Assembly: GCF_007483665.1 (NCBI RefSeq)
Contig: NZ_VIQO01000030.1
Location: forward strand, 1-64,000
Direction: 5' to 3'
Length of the DNA: 64,000 bases
Source of the DNA: Catellatospora sichuanensis
GTDB taxonomy: Bacteria > Actinomycetota > Actinomycetes > Mycobacteriales > Micromonosporaceae
Shown: positions 23,155 through 32,658 of the stretch, one piece after another
Layout of the letters: every line of letters begins with the position of its first letter
How positions within the stretch are numbered: the first letter of the stretch is position 1
Translations under genes and position numbers: made by a program
The notes under the pieces: model-generated
Databases searched by the model: none
The model's input: only the letters and a program-made list of their open reading frames with translations
What the model was told of the DNA's origin: nothing

Positions 23155-25962
23155 ATGACGGCGACGACGGTGGAGATCTCGGCTCGGGAAGCCGAGGTGC
23201 TGGCGCTGCTGGGGGAGCACCTCAGCAACGCCGAGATCGGTGCGCGGCTGTTCATCTCGGTGCGCACCGTGGAGAGCCACGTCTCCTCGCTGCTGCGCAA
23301 ACTGGAGGTGCCGGACCGGCGTGCGCTCGCCCAGCGCGCGTCCGCGGCGGCCCGCGCCGACCGGTCCCAGCCGGCTCCGGTCCTGCCGACGCCGCTGACC
23401 TCGTTCGTCGGCCGGTCCCAGGAACGGGCCGAGCTGACCGAGATGCTCAAAGCGCACCGGCAGGTGTCCGCGGTCGGTCCCGGCGGCGTGGGTAAGACCC
23501 GGCTCGCGTTGACGGTGGCCGCGGACGCGGCCGGCGAGTACGCCGACGGTGTGTGGTTCGTCGACCTGGTCCCGGTCACCGACCCGGGCGCGGTCGCGGG
23601 TGCGGTCGCCTGCGCGCTCGGTCTCGGCGAGCAGCCCGACCGCGGCATGGACGAGTCGGTGTTCGCCGCGCTGGCCGACCGGCACGCCCTGGTGGTGCTG
23701 GACAACTGTGAACAGGTCCGGGACGGGGTGGCCCCGTTTCTCGAGCGGCTGCTCGCGACATGCCCTCGGCTGACCGTGCTGACGACCAGCCGGGCCCGGC
23801 TGATGGTGCCGTTCGAGCGGGTGTACCAGGTCCCGTCGATGTCGCTGGCCGGCGACGGCGAATCAGACGCCGTCGCGTTGTTCCTCGGCCGCGTGACAGA
23901 GCTGCGCTGGCCGGCCGATCCCGTGATGCGCGCGCACATCGCCGCGGTCTGCGAGCGGCTGGACGGCGTGGCGCTGGCCATCGAGCTGGCCGCCGCCCGG
24001 TGGCCCACGCTCGGCCTGGACGGCCTCACCGCCGGCCTGTCCGACCAGCTGCGGCTGCTGTCCGGCGGCCCCCGCGCCGACGACCGGCACCGCTCGGTGC
24101 GGGCGGCGCTGGACTGGAGCCACGCCCTACTGGAGCCGGACGACCGGGCGCTGCTGCGCCGGGTGTCGGTGTTCGTGGCGCCGTTCACCGTCGATGCGGC
24201 GGCGGAGGTCGCCGGAACCGCACCGGGCGTCGTCACCGACGGGCTGGCCAGGCTGGCCGAGCAGAGCCTGCTGGCGGTCGCCGCTTCGCCGAGCAGGACC
24301 GCGTACCGGGCACTGGAGACGATCCGCCAGTACGGGAGGGAGCAGCTCACCGAGGCCGGTGAACTGGCCGACACCCGATCGCGGCATCTGCAGTGGTGCC
24401 TGGCCAGGGCCGCGGACCTCGCCGTGGTGCGAGCGGACTGGCGCGCCCGGTTCGACGCGGTGGCCGATGACCTCCGCGCCGCCCTGGCGTGGGCGGCCGA
24501 CCGGCCGGAGCAGCGCGCGCACGCGTACCGCCTCGCCCGGCACCTCGGGGAGCTGACCTTCACCCGTACCTTCGTCGGCGAATCCCAGCTGCGATACGAG
24601 CAGGCGGCCGCGCTCGCCGACGACCCCGCCGCCGCCGCGACGATGCTTCGGCAGGCCGCGGCCGTGGCCGGATGCCGCATGTGCGGTGACGACATGTACC
24701 GCCTCCACCAGGCGGCCGCCGCCGCGGCCCGCCGCGCGGGGGACACCGCCGGGGCCGCCTGCGACCTGGCGACCGCCGCCACCTACGCGCACCGGTTCTG
24801 GAGCAAGTTCGAGCGCCTCCCGTCACGCGAGGAGACGATCGTGCTCGTCGACGAGGCACGGGAGCTGGCCGGTGACGACCCCGCGGCCCAGGCGGCGGTG
24901 GCGCTGGCCGAGGCCGGGGTCCTCGCCGACGCGTACGGCGCCGCCCAGGGTCCCGCCGACAACGACGTGCCGGAGACGAACACGCGCGCCGAACGGGCGG
25001 TCGAACTCGCCCAACGCACCGGCGACCCGCTGGCCTGCTCCGCCGCGCTCGACGCGCTCACCGGCGCCAGGAGCTGGGCCGGTGACACCTTCGGGGCCGC
25101 GGCCACCGCCCGGCGCAGGATCACGCTGCTCGCATCCGCGCCGGACACCCCGGCCCGCACCCACGAACTGATCGACGCGCTCGGCATGGCCACCGAAGCC
25201 GGCCTGGGCGCCGGAGACCTCACCGACACCCGCCGGTGGGCCCGGCAGCTCGCCGACCATCCGCTGCTGGCCGAGGTCGGCCACCGCGCCACCAGCTGGC
25301 TGCTGGTGGCTGACGCGCTGGCGGGCGACGTCGACGAGGTGCTCTCCGTCAGCGGCCGGTTCCGCGAAGCGTGGCAGCGGGCCGGCAGCCCCGCCCGGTC
25401 GGTCCTCGGCCCCGCCGTGGCCGCCGTGGCGATGATCCACGGCCTGCGCGGCGATCACGCCGCCCGGGACGACTGGGACGCCGTCATGCAGCAGCTCGGC
25501 ACCCCGCCGGAGCACACGTACGGCTACGGGGCGGTCTTCGACGCGATCGGCATGCTCCACACCGGACGGGCCAGGCAGGCGCTCGACCGGCTGGCGCCCG
25601 AACCCGCCGACGTGTGGAAATGGGTCACCTGGATCTGGCTCCACTGGTACGTGGCACTGCGCACCGAAGCCGCCGTGCTCGCCGGCAGCCCGGACGCCGC
25701 GGACCGCGTCGCCGAAGCCCGGACCGTGGTGGCCGGCAACCCGGTCGCGGGCGCCATCGTGGAGCGGGCGCAGGCCCTGCTCGACGGCGACCGCGAGCGG
25801 CTTCTCGCCACGGTGGCCGCGTTCGACGCCGCCGGTTGCCGCTACCAGTCGGCACGGACCCTGGTGCTCGCCGGAGGCGACGATGCCGCCCGCGGCGCGG
25901 CCGCGCTCGCCGAACTCGGCCTCGCCCCGATGGCTCCCGGCCCGCGCACGTCACCTCGGTGA
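23155..25962 (+). CDS. LuxR-HTH regulator with NB-ARC-like ATPase and TPR-like repeats
   Basis: 935 residues. An N-terminal LuxR-type HTH (about 5-62; SAREAEVLALLGEHLSNAEI then RTVESHVSSLLRKL) is followed by a P-loop NTPase with Walker A GPGGVGKT (108-115) and Walker B LVVLDNCEQ (Asp183), the AfsR/SARP-like ATPase pattern. Residues from about 480 are Ala-rich helical repeats. Most LAL/MalT regulators have the HTH at the C-terminus, so the order here is reversed. A GTG at 23095 in frame would add 20 residues; I prefer ATG 23155 since the HTH begins just after. It is divergent from the MFS exporter. Confidence 0.85.
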   Translation: MTATTVEISAREAEVLALLGEHLSNAEIGARLFISVRTVESHVSSLLRKLEVPDRRALAQRASAAARADRSQPAPVLPTPLTSFVGRSQERAELTEMLKAHRQVSAVGPGGVGKTRLALTVAADAAGEYADGVWFVDLVPVTDPGAVAGAVACALGLGEQPDRGMDESVFAALADRHALVVLDNCEQVRDGVAPFLERLLATCPRLTVLTTSRARLMVPFERVYQVPSMSLAGDGESDAVALFLGRVTELRWPADPVMRAHIAAVCERLDGVALAIELAAARWPTLGLDGLTAGLSDQLRLLSGGPRADDRHRSVRAALDWSHALLEPDDRALLRRVSVFVAPFTVDAAAEVAGTAPGVVTDGLARLAEQSLLAVAASPSRTAYRALETIRQYGREQLTEAGELADTRSRHLQWCLARAADLAVVRADWRARFDAVADDLRAALAWAADRPEQRAHAYRLARHLGELTFTRTFVGESQLRYEQAAALADDPAAAATMLRQAAAVAGCRMCGDDMYRLHQAAAAAARRAGDTAGAACDLATAATYAHRFWSKFERLPSREETIVLVDEARELAGDDPAAQAAVALAEAGVLADAYGAAQGPADNDVPETNTRAERAVELAQRTGDPLACSAALDALTGARSWAGDTFGAAATARRRITLLASAPDTPARTHELIDALGMATEAGLGAGDLTDTRRWARQLADHPLLAEVGHRATSWLLVADALAGDVDEVLSVSGRFREAWQRAGSPARSVLGPAVAAVAMIHGLRGDHAARDDWDAVMQQLGTPPEHTYGYGAVFDAIGMLHTGRARQALDRLAPEPADVWKWVTWIWLHWYVALRTEAAVLAGSPDAADRVAEARTVVAGNPVAGAIVERAQALLDGDRERLLATVAAFDAAGCRYQSARTLVLAGGDDAARGAAALAELGLAPMAPGPRTSPR

Positions 25963-25977
25963 GGGAGGCAACCGGGC

Positions 25978-26349
25978 TCAGCTGCTGGTGACGCGGCCCT
26001 CGGGTGTGTCCACCACGAAGCAGGCCGTGTAAAGGATCTCCAGCAGACTGTCCCGAGCCAGGGAGAACCCGTCGGGCGGCAGGTCGAGGCGGACCCGGTA
26101 GTCGCGCGGAAATCCCAGCCGCGCCGCGGCCCGCCGGTCCAACTCCAACGTCAGCACCTGCCCGATGAGCGTCCAGGAGCACACCGCACCGGTCGCCACC
26201 TCGCCGGCGCTGTTGATCACCTCGTCCGTCTCGCCGCCGGTGCCGCCGTAGTGCAGGCGGATCATCAGGACGTGCAGCCCGCCTGCGGACAGGATGAGCG
26301 TGGATTCGTCGTCGGTCTCCCGGACGTCGGCCCGGTCGACGCGAGGCAT
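25978..26349 (-). CDS. Hypothetical protein, possibly Imm10-like
   Basis: 123 residues from ATG 26349 (the frame extends to 26424). The strand-rich middle and the ending VLTLELDRRAAARLGFPRD with LEILYTA loosely resemble Imm10-family immunity proteins, which end in a similar LDP-x-A-A-x-L-G segment. No toxin gene is next to it. It overlaps nothing and faces the regulator gene end to end. Confidence 0.5.
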   Translation of the reverse strand: MPRVDRADVRETDDESTLILSAGGLHVLMIRLHYGGTGGETDEVINSAGEVATGAVCSWTLIGQVLTLELDRRAAARLGFPRDYRVRLDLPPDGFSLARDSLLEILYTACFVVDTPEGRVTSS

Positions 26350-26473
26350 GCTGTCCACGCCGGCGACCGTAGCAACGAGGTTCACCGGAGTGCGATCGGA
26401 TTCACTGGACCGTACGACCGGCACTTGCCCGCCCGTCCGGGCTCGGCCGAACTCAGGGCGTGACGAGTCGCCC

Positions 26474-27565
26474 TCAGGAGGCGAACTCGACGCCGGTGAG
26501 CGCGACCTGACGGTATGCGGCGAGCCGCTCGGCCTGCTCGCCGACCGCCGTCCGGGTCGCGGCCGTCATCCGGCCCCACGGCTCGACGGCGACTGTGAAC
26601 TTCTTGCCCGACTTGCGGGGACGCCAGACGCCGACCAGTTCGCCGCCGGACAGCACCGCACCCGGCCGACCCAGCGTGGGCCACAGCTGCTTGGCTCGTG
26701 CCTCGTCGGCGACCAGCGTCGACCGGTCTTTGGCCTGCAGGAACAGGTCGAACGGGCCGAGCAGCCGGGTCGCGTCGGTCCCGGCCGAGGCCAGCGCCTG
26801 TTCGTCGGCAGCCAGCAGCGAGCGCTTCTCGCCGTCCACGGTGACCTCGACCACGTCGTCGGGCCAGTGCGCCTGCACGTCCTTGACCGGCGCGTCCAGG
26901 TAGGCGGCGACGTGCTTCGGGGTGGCCGGGCCGAGCAGCCGCAGGTACGCCCGTACCACGTCGAACCGCTCGCCCGGTGCGGCGGCCTTGCGGAAGCCGG
27001 CGATGCGCTGCAGGACCGGGGGAGAGGTGCCCGGTTGCAGTTCCAGGCCCGCGCGCAGCGCAGCCAGCCGGAACGGCATCTCGTAGAGGTGGGTCGTGTC
27101 GCAGGCGCGGCAGAAGCGCAGGTACGGCTCCGGCATGGCCTTCGCCAGGGTCCCCGACACGTCGCCCTTGACCGTCGGCTTGGAAACGATCTCGCGCATC
27201 CGGGCCGCCACCTCGTCGAGGGCGGCCAGGTTGGCGATGCCGGCGGCCTTGAGCGGCTTGGACGCGTCGTAGATGCGCTTACCGGCGTCGGCGTCGGAGA
27301 ACGGCTCGACCGCGGCCGCGATCCGGCCCACGTCGGCCCGGCGGTAGAGGTGCGGCGCGCCGCGGACCGTCCACAGCATGACGGTGTCGTGATCGGACAA
27401 TGCGGCGGGGTCGACGCCGCGGACGGCCAGCGCCCAGGCGGCGCCGTCGGGGCCGGTGTCCTGCACGCCGAGGTCGAGCACCGCGGTGTCGGCGAGCGTA
27501 CCCGCCGCCCGGTCGAGTTGCTGGGCCCGGACCCGGAAGTCGAGCACCTGTCGCCGGTTGATCAT
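26474..27565 (-). CDS. Winged-helix DNA-binding protein (HTH_42/AlkX-AlkZ-like)
   Basis: A 363-residue protein of the YcaQ/AlkZ-like winged-helix superfamily (DUF1006). Landmarks are VMLWTVRGAPHLYRRADV near residue 65, ALPEPYL-like motif (AMPEPYLRFCRACDTTHLYE), and the wing segment LLGPFDLFLQAKDRSTLV with a late GGELVGVWRPRKSG block. Relatives are DNA glycosylases that unhook crosslinks (AlkZ) or similar DNA-binding proteins. The QxQ catalytic motif of true AlkZ is not evident, so enzymatic activity is uncertain. Confidence 0.82.
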   Translation of the reverse strand: MINRRQVLDFRVRAQQLDRAAGTLADTAVLDLGVQDTGPDGAAWALAVRGVDPAALSDHDTVMLWTVRGAPHLYRRADVGRIAAAVEPFSDADAGKRIYDASKPLKAAGIANLAALDEVAARMREIVSKPTVKGDVSGTLAKAMPEPYLRFCRACDTTHLYEMPFRLAALRAGLELQPGTSPPVLQRIAGFRKAAAPGERFDVVRAYLRLLGPATPKHVAAYLDAPVKDVQAHWPDDVVEVTVDGEKRSLLAADEQALASAGTDATRLLGPFDLFLQAKDRSTLVADEARAKQLWPTLGRPGAVLSGGELVGVWRPRKSGKKFTVAVEPWGRMTAATRTAVGEQAERLAAYRQVALTGVEFAS

Positions 27566-27637
27566 CCGTCTATGGTAGTCGGCGCGAATCGGCCTGACCT
27601 GTCTCGCATGCCGATCACCAGTGAACTGCCGACGGCC

Positions 27638-27670
27638 GAGGGGCGTCGCCCACTATGGTCGACGCCCCTC
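27638..27670. terminator. Hairpin after the CPBP protease gene
   Basis: GAGGGGCGTCG (27638-27648) pairs exactly with CGACGCCCCTC (27660-27670), an 11-bp stem, 13 bases past the CPBP stop. Confidence 0.7.
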
Positions 27671-27682
27671 ACCAGATAGGTG

Positions 27683-28492
27683 TTACGGCACGAGGCCCAG
27701 GATCAGGGCGATGGTGCCGATCGTCGCCATCAGGAGAGCCCCGCCGGGGTGCATGCCGATCGACACCCGGATGTCACGCTTCCGCCAGACCAGCCAGACC
27801 GCCGGGAACATGAAGATCACCTTCGACAGGACCGTCCACGGCGCCCAGAAGTGGTACACCGAGAACAGGACCGTGTTGAGCACGGGCGCCCCCCAGCGCA
27901 GGTGGGAGATGCGGGGCAGCAGGAATCCGCGGAAGTAGAACTCCTCGATCAGGGGGAGGGCGAATCCGGTCAGCGGAAGGCAGATCAGCATCGTGATGAC
28001 GACACGCGAGTGTGCATACCCGTCGATGTAGGTAGTCGCGCTGCCGCCTGCGCCTTCGAAGGGGAGCCAGGTGAAGAACGTGTCGAAGACGAGGTTGTCC
28101 AGTGGGGTGAGCGCGAGCGACACCACCGTCACCCACACGATGAGCCCGGCGACGATGGCGGTGATCTTCCCGCGCCGGATCGGCTTGTCCAGGTAGTCCA
28201 CCACTCCGCGCAGCGAGAACCGGCCGTTGCGCAGGCGGCCCAGCCACAACAGGCCGAACTGGATCGGTGCGAGCACGACGACCAGAGCGATCGCCCAGGC
28301 CAGGAAGATCGGATAGTCGATCGCTTTGACGAGTGGCTCCGCGAGGAGCAGGTAGGCGGCGACGATCAGCGCGCCGGGCACGAGGTGCAGCGCGATGGAC
28401 AGCGGAAGGGAGTGGCGGTCGGCGACCAGCAGCTCGACGAAGCGGTTCGGTCGGGCAACCTTGGTTGCGGCCGTGGGAGTCTGCGTTTCCAT
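27683..28492 (-). CDS. CPBP-family intramembrane metalloprotease (CAAX protease-like)
   Basis: 269 residues with about eight transmembrane segments. Motif 1 is EEFYFR (Glu183, Glu184, Arg188) and motif 2 is FSVYH (His214), the catalytic signature of the CPBP/Rce1/Abi family. In bacteria these proteases act on membrane peptides and in bacteriocin self-immunity. ATG at 28492 is chosen over 28522; neither has a strong ribosome site. No bacteriocin gene is nearby. Confidence 0.88.
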   Translation of the reverse strand: METQTPTAATKVARPNRFVELLVADRHSLPLSIALHLVPGALIVAAYLLLAEPLVKAIDYPIFLAWAIALVVVLAPIQFGLLWLGRLRNGRFSLRGVVDYLDKPIRRGKITAIVAGLIVWVTVVSLALTPLDNLVFDTFFTWLPFEGAGGSATTYIDGYAHSRVVITMLICLPLTGFALPLIEEFYFRGFLLPRISHLRWGAPVLNTVLFSVYHFWAPWTVLSKVIFMFPAVWLVWRKRDIRVSIGMHPGGALLMATIGTIALILGLVP

Positions 28493-28601
28493 GCCGCAAA
28501 GAATCGGCCGGACTCCCGTCACGGCCCTGTCATGGCCCTGACGCGGTGCGATGAGGATTGACAGCTACCTCACCGAGCTGTGGTCTCCCTCAATAGGCAA
28601 A

Positions 28602-29645
28602 TCAGGAACGGTTCCAGCGCAGGGACAGGCCGACGCCGGTGCCCGCCAGCAGCGCCCCCGCCAGGACGAACCAGACGGTCATCTCGACGTCCTCCTTCTG
28701 CACCACGATCGTGCTGGGCAGGTCCGTGAGCACGTCCACGAGCTGCTCGGCGTCCTGCGCCCGGAAGTACTCGCCCCCGGTCAGCTCGGCGACCTCGCCG
28801 AGGGTCTCCTCGTCGATCAGCTGCGCGCGCCGCCCGCCGCCGCCCCGGCCCTGCCATTCCGGCCGCGCGCCCGAACCCGCGGTCATCTGGTCGGGGCTGC
28901 AGATCAGCGGCGCCGGGTCGGTGGTCCCGAAACCGATGGTGTACACCCGCAGGCCGCGGGCTTTGGCCTCCTGCGCCGCGGTGACCGGGTCGACGCCCTG
29001 GGTGTTCGCGCCGTCGGTCAGCACCACGATCGTGTCGGCGACGTACTGCCCGGAGCCGGGGGAGCCGGGCGCGCCGAGTTCCACCCCGGTCGGCGGGACC
29101 GCAGGGTTGATCTCGGCGATCGCGTCGATGGAGGTCAGGATGGCCTGCCCGATGGCGGTGCCGCGGGAGGTGCGCAGATCGTCGATCGCGGTGAGCAGCG
29201 CCTGCTTGTCCTCGGTCGGCTCGACCAGCAGCCCGGAGATGCCGGAGAACGCGACCAGCCCGATGCGGGTGCCGTCCTCCTGCGCCAGCACGAACTCCCG
29301 GGCCGCCTCCCGCGCCGCGGCCAGCCGGTTCGGCGGGACGTCGGTGGAGCACATCGACTGCGAGACGTCCATCGCCAGCAGGATCGCCGTGGAGTCCTGC
29401 GGCACCGCCAGGGACGCCTGCGGCCGCGCGATGGCGAGCCCGAGCGCGAGCAGGCCCAGCGCGAACAGGGCCGCGGGGATACGCCGCTGCCAGCGGGAAC
29501 GGCCCGGCAGCGCGGCCCGGATCAGCGCGATGCTGGACACCCGCACGGCCACCTTGCGCCTGCGCCGGTTCAGCCACCAGCGCACCAGCAGCAGCAGCGG
29601 GACGACGAGCAGGGCGGCCAGCGCCCACGGCCAGGCCAGTGACAT
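28602..29645 (-). CDS. VWA-domain membrane protein (BatA/BatB-like), last gene of the MoxR operon
   Basis: 347 residues: transmembrane helices at about 3-22 and 58-75, a von Willebrand A domain with MIDAS motif DVSQS (Asp93-Ser97) and later Thr/Asp positions, and a C-terminal helix (about 325-342). BatA-type proteins are inner-membrane anchored and bind partners through the VWA fold. Its ATG overlaps the stop of the preceding VWA gene, so the two are translationally coupled. Confidence 0.92.
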   Translation of the reverse strand: MSLAWPWALAALLVVPLLLLVRWWLNRRRRKVAVRVSSIALIRAALPGRSRWQRRIPAALFALGLLALGLAIARPQASLAVPQDSTAILLAMDVSQSMCSTDVPPNRLAAAREAAREFVLAQEDGTRIGLVAFSGISGLLVEPTEDKQALLTAIDDLRTSRGTAIGQAILTSIDAIAEINPAVPPTGVELGAPGSPGSGQYVADTIVVLTDGANTQGVDPVTAAQEAKARGLRVYTIGFGTTDPAPLICSPDQMTAGSGARPEWQGRGGGGRRAQLIDEETLGEVAELTGGEYFRAQDAEQLVDVLTDLPSTIVVQKEDVEMTVWFVLAGALLAGTGVGLSLRWNRS

Positions 29646-30622
29646 CAGACGATCCTTCCGTACCAGCGGATCATCAGCAGTCCGCCGAGGGTCAGCAGCA
29701 GCAGCGCGGAGCCCGCGAACAGCGCGGTGAGCTCGATGTGTTCGGGCTCGGTGGTGATGCGCAGGTCGATGGACCGGTGGATGTCGTCGAGCGCGGCCGC
29801 GTCCCGGGCCGGGTGGTATGTCCCGCCGGTGACCGCGGCGAGGTCGGTGAGCAGCTGCTCGTCGAGCGCGGTGGCGACCTGGAAGCCCTCGACCTCGACG
29901 GTGGCGCCCTCGGGGGTGCCGATGCCGACGGTCTCGATGCGCACCCCGGCCGCGGCGGCCATCGCGGCGGCCGCCTGCGCCTGCTCGGGACTTTCGGTCT
30001 CCTGCCCGTCGGAGAACACGATGATCGTCGCCGAGCCCCAGTAGCCGAGGTCGGGCGGTGCGGCGTCCTCCTCCGTCGGCAGCTCGACCGTTTCGCCGAC
30101 GATGGCCGACAGCGCCGTCAGGACCGCCTGGCGCAGCGAGGTGCTGCCGCTGGTGCTCAGCCGGGTGATGGCGTTCTTGACCGCGGCCCGGTCGGGCGTC
30201 GGAGTCTGCGTGAGCAGGCCGCCCTGGCCGAAGATGACCACGCCGATGTCCACGGTGGACGGCTGCTGCTCGACGAATCTCGCTGCGGCGGCCTGCGCGG
30301 CGGCGAGCCGGGAGGGTTCGACGTCGGTGGCGGCCATGCTGTTGGACACGTCGAACACCAGCATCACCGTGCCGGACACCCGGGGCACGGGCAGTTCCGC
30401 GTGCGGCCGGGCCAGGCCCGTCAGCAGCATCGGCAGTGCGGCCAGGAACAGGATGTACGGCAGGTGGCGGCGGACCGCGCCCCGGCCGCCCGCCGGGGTG
30501 AGGCCCAGTCCGGCGACCCGCAGCGCGGCGGTGCGGCGGCGCTGCAGCCGCAGGTACGCCAGCACGGCGGCGCCGGTGCCCACCAGGGCCAGCGCGATCA
30601 GGAACGGATACTGCACGGTCAT
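29645..30622 (-). CDS. VWA-domain membrane protein (BatA/BatB-like)
   Basis: 325 residues, the same architecture as the gene downstream: helices at about 5-24 and 55-72, VWA domain with DVSNS (Asp91-Ser95), C-terminal helix near 305-322. It overlaps the DUF58 gene by four bases (ATGA) and the next VWA gene by one. Two VWA proteins in one MoxR operon usually form a membrane complex with stress or cell-envelope roles. Confidence 0.92.
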   Translation of the reverse strand: MTVQYPFLIALALVGTGAAVLAYLRLQRRRTAALRVAGLGLTPAGGRGAVRRHLPYILFLAALPMLLTGLARPHAELPVPRVSGTVMLVFDVSNSMAATDVEPSRLAAAQAAAARFVEQQPSTVDIGVVIFGQGGLLTQTPTPDRAAVKNAITRLSTSGSTSLRQAVLTALSAIVGETVELPTEEDAAPPDLGYWGSATIIVFSDGQETESPEQAQAAAAMAAAAGVRIETVGIGTPEGATVEVEGFQVATALDEQLLTDLAAVTGGTYHPARDAAALDDIHRSIDLRITTEPEHIELTALFAGSALLLLTLGGLLMIRWYGRIV

Positions 30623-31503
30623 CGGGATCTCCGCCTCGTCCGGCGCACCATGCCGACCAGCGCGTCGACGAGGTCGGTGTCGGTGGTGACGCGATGGGCC
30701 GCCACCCCGGCCCGGTTCATCGTGTCCGTCAGCCCGCTCTCCCGGGCCTGCACCTCGGCCTGCAGCCGGCGGCGCAGCAGCGGGTCGCCGCTGTCCACGA
30801 GCAGCTGCTCACCGGTCTCGGCGTCCTCGACGACGATCATGCCCAGGTCGGGCAGTTCGAGCTCGGCGGGGTCGACGATGCGCACGGCGACCACCTCGTG
30901 CCGGTGCGACAGCAGCGCCAGCGACCGCTCCCAGCCAGGGTCGCCGATGAAGTCCGACAGCACCAGCACCAGACTGCGCCGCCGTGCCGTGGCGGCGGCC
31001 AGCCGCAGCATCGCCGACAGGTCCGTGGTGGTCCCGGCGTCGGTGTGCGGCGTGGGCACGTTGAGCTCATGGGTCAGCCGCAGGACCTGGTCGCGGCCGG
31101 TGCGCGGCGCGATGACCCGCTGGTGCCGGTTGTCGAACAGGATCGCACCGACCCGGTTGCCGCGGTACGTCAGCAGCCGGGCCAGGCATACGGCCAGCTC
31201 GTTGAGGGTCGTGTCCTTGCCGTGGCGGCCGGTGCCGCGCATCGACGCGGACCGGTCCAGCACCAGCCACGCCGTGAGGTCGCGGTCCTCGGTGTACTGG
31301 CGCACGAACGGCTCGTCCATCCGCGCGGTGACGTTCCAGTCGATGTGCCGGACGTCGTCCTCGGGCGTGTAGGCGCGCACGTCGCTGAAGTCGAGCCCGG
31401 CGCCGCGCCACACCGTGCGGTGCCCGCCCTGCAGGCGCCCGTCGAGGCGGCGCAGCACCTGCCATTCCAGGCGCCGCAGTAACCGGTCGGAGGCCGCTGT
31501 CAT
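30619..31503 (-). CDS. DUF58 protein
   Basis: 294 residues with the DUF58 signature split as VRAYTPEDDVRHIDWNVTAR and VRQYTEDRDLTAWLVLDRSA, followed by a VWA-like fold (DRSASM). DUF58 proteins are standard partners of MoxR ATPases and BatAB. It lies 65 bases after MoxR and overlaps the next gene by four. Confidence 0.92.
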   Translation of the reverse strand: MTAASDRLLRRLEWQVLRRLDGRLQGGHRTVWRGAGLDFSDVRAYTPEDDVRHIDWNVTARMDEPFVRQYTEDRDLTAWLVLDRSASMRGTGRHGKDTTLNELAVCLARLLTYRGNRVGAILFDNRHQRVIAPRTGRDQVLRLTHELNVPTPHTDAGTTTDLSAMLRLAAATARRRSLVLVLSDFIGDPGWERSLALLSHRHEVVAVRIVDPAELELPDLGMIVVEDAETGEQLLVDSGDPLLRRRLQAEVQARESGLTDTMNRAGVAAHRVTTDTDLVDALVGMVRRTRRRSR

Positions 31504-31568
31504 GCCTAGTCCCCGCTGCGCTCGTCGGCGGCATGAAAGCCGGGCCGGCTGATTCGCTCGTTCATGGG

Positions 31569-32606
31569 TCAGCGGCCCTGCATGGCGAGTTCCGGCACGG
31601 GCAGCGCGGACATGATGCGGTCCAGCACCGCGTCCGCGCTCACCTCGTCGGCCAGCGCCTCGTACGACATCACCAGCCGGTGCCGCAGCACGTCCAGGGC
31701 CAGGTCGGTGAGGTCCTGGGGCAGCGCGTAGTCCCGCCCGCGCAGGAACGCCAGGGCGCGGCCGGCCAGCACCAGGTTGATCGACGCCCGGGGGCTGGCG
31801 CCGTAGGTGACGTACCGCGACAGCTGCTGCTGGCCGACGAGCGCCGGGTCGCGGGTCGCGGCGGTGAGCCGGACCGCGTACTCGATCAGCGAAGGGTCGA
31901 CGTATACCCGGTCGGCCTGCTGCTGCAACTCGATCAGCTGCGCCGGGTCGATGATGCGCTGGATCGCCGCGCCGGGGCTGACCGCCCGCTCGACGATCAC
32001 GAACTCCTCGGTGGCGCTCGGGTAGCCCACCAGCACCTTCATCATGAACCGGTCGACCTGCGCCTCCGGCAGGGGATAGGTGCCGTCGGACTCGATGGGG
32101 TTCTGCGTGGCCAGCACCAGGAACGGCTCCGGGACGCGGTGCGTCTCCCGGCCGATGGTGACCTGGTGCTCCTGCATCACCTCCAGCAGCGCGCTCTGCA
32201 CCTTCGCCGGCGCCCGGTTGATCTCGTCGGCGAGCAGCAGGTTCGTGAACACCGGCCCGAGCGACACCTGGAACTCGCCGCTGTGCTGGTGGTACGTGCG
32301 GGTGCCGGTGATGTCGGCCGGGACCAGGTCGGGGGTGAACTGCACCCGGTGGAACTGCCCGCCGACGGCCTCGGCCAGGGACTTGACGGCCAGCGTCTTG
32401 GCCAGGCCCGGCACACCCTCGACGAGGATGTGCCCGCGCGCCAGCAGCGCGACCATCAGCCGCTCCAGCAGCAGATCCTGCCCGACGATGACCTTCTTGA
32501 CCTCGTAGAGCACCTGCTCCACGGTGCTCTGGCCGGCGGCCGGCGACGGTCCGCCCGCCGGACGGGGCGGCTGCCGGTGACCGTTGCCGGATGCGGGTGT
32601 GTTCAT
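31569..32606 (-). CDS. MoxR-family AAA+ ATPase
   Basis: 345 residues. Walker A GVPGLAKT (64-71), Walker B LLLADEIN (123-130), sensor ATQNPIESDGTYPLPEAQVD and the MoxR-typical C-terminal helical lid. MoxR proteins act as chaperone-like ATPases that mature or insert complexes, usually with VWA and DUF58 proteins encoded beside them, as here. The N-terminal 28 residues are low-complexity Pro/Gly. Confidence 0.95.
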   Translation of the reverse strand: MNTPASGNGHRQPPRPAGGPSPAAGQSTVEQVLYEVKKVIVGQDLLLERLMVALLARGHILVEGVPGLAKTLAVKSLAEAVGGQFHRVQFTPDLVPADITGTRTYHQHSGEFQVSLGPVFTNLLLADEINRAPAKVQSALLEVMQEHQVTIGRETHRVPEPFLVLATQNPIESDGTYPLPEAQVDRFMMKVLVGYPSATEEFVIVERAVSPGAAIQRIIDPAQLIELQQQADRVYVDPSLIEYAVRLTAATRDPALVGQQQLSRYVTYGASPRASINLVLAGRALAFLRGRDYALPQDLTDLALDVLRHRLVMSYEALADEVSADAVLDRIMSALPVPELAMQGR

Positions 32607-32658
32607 GGGTCCGTCCTCATCGGATCGTGTGCCGTTGCACGTGCTGTCGGGGGAGAGG

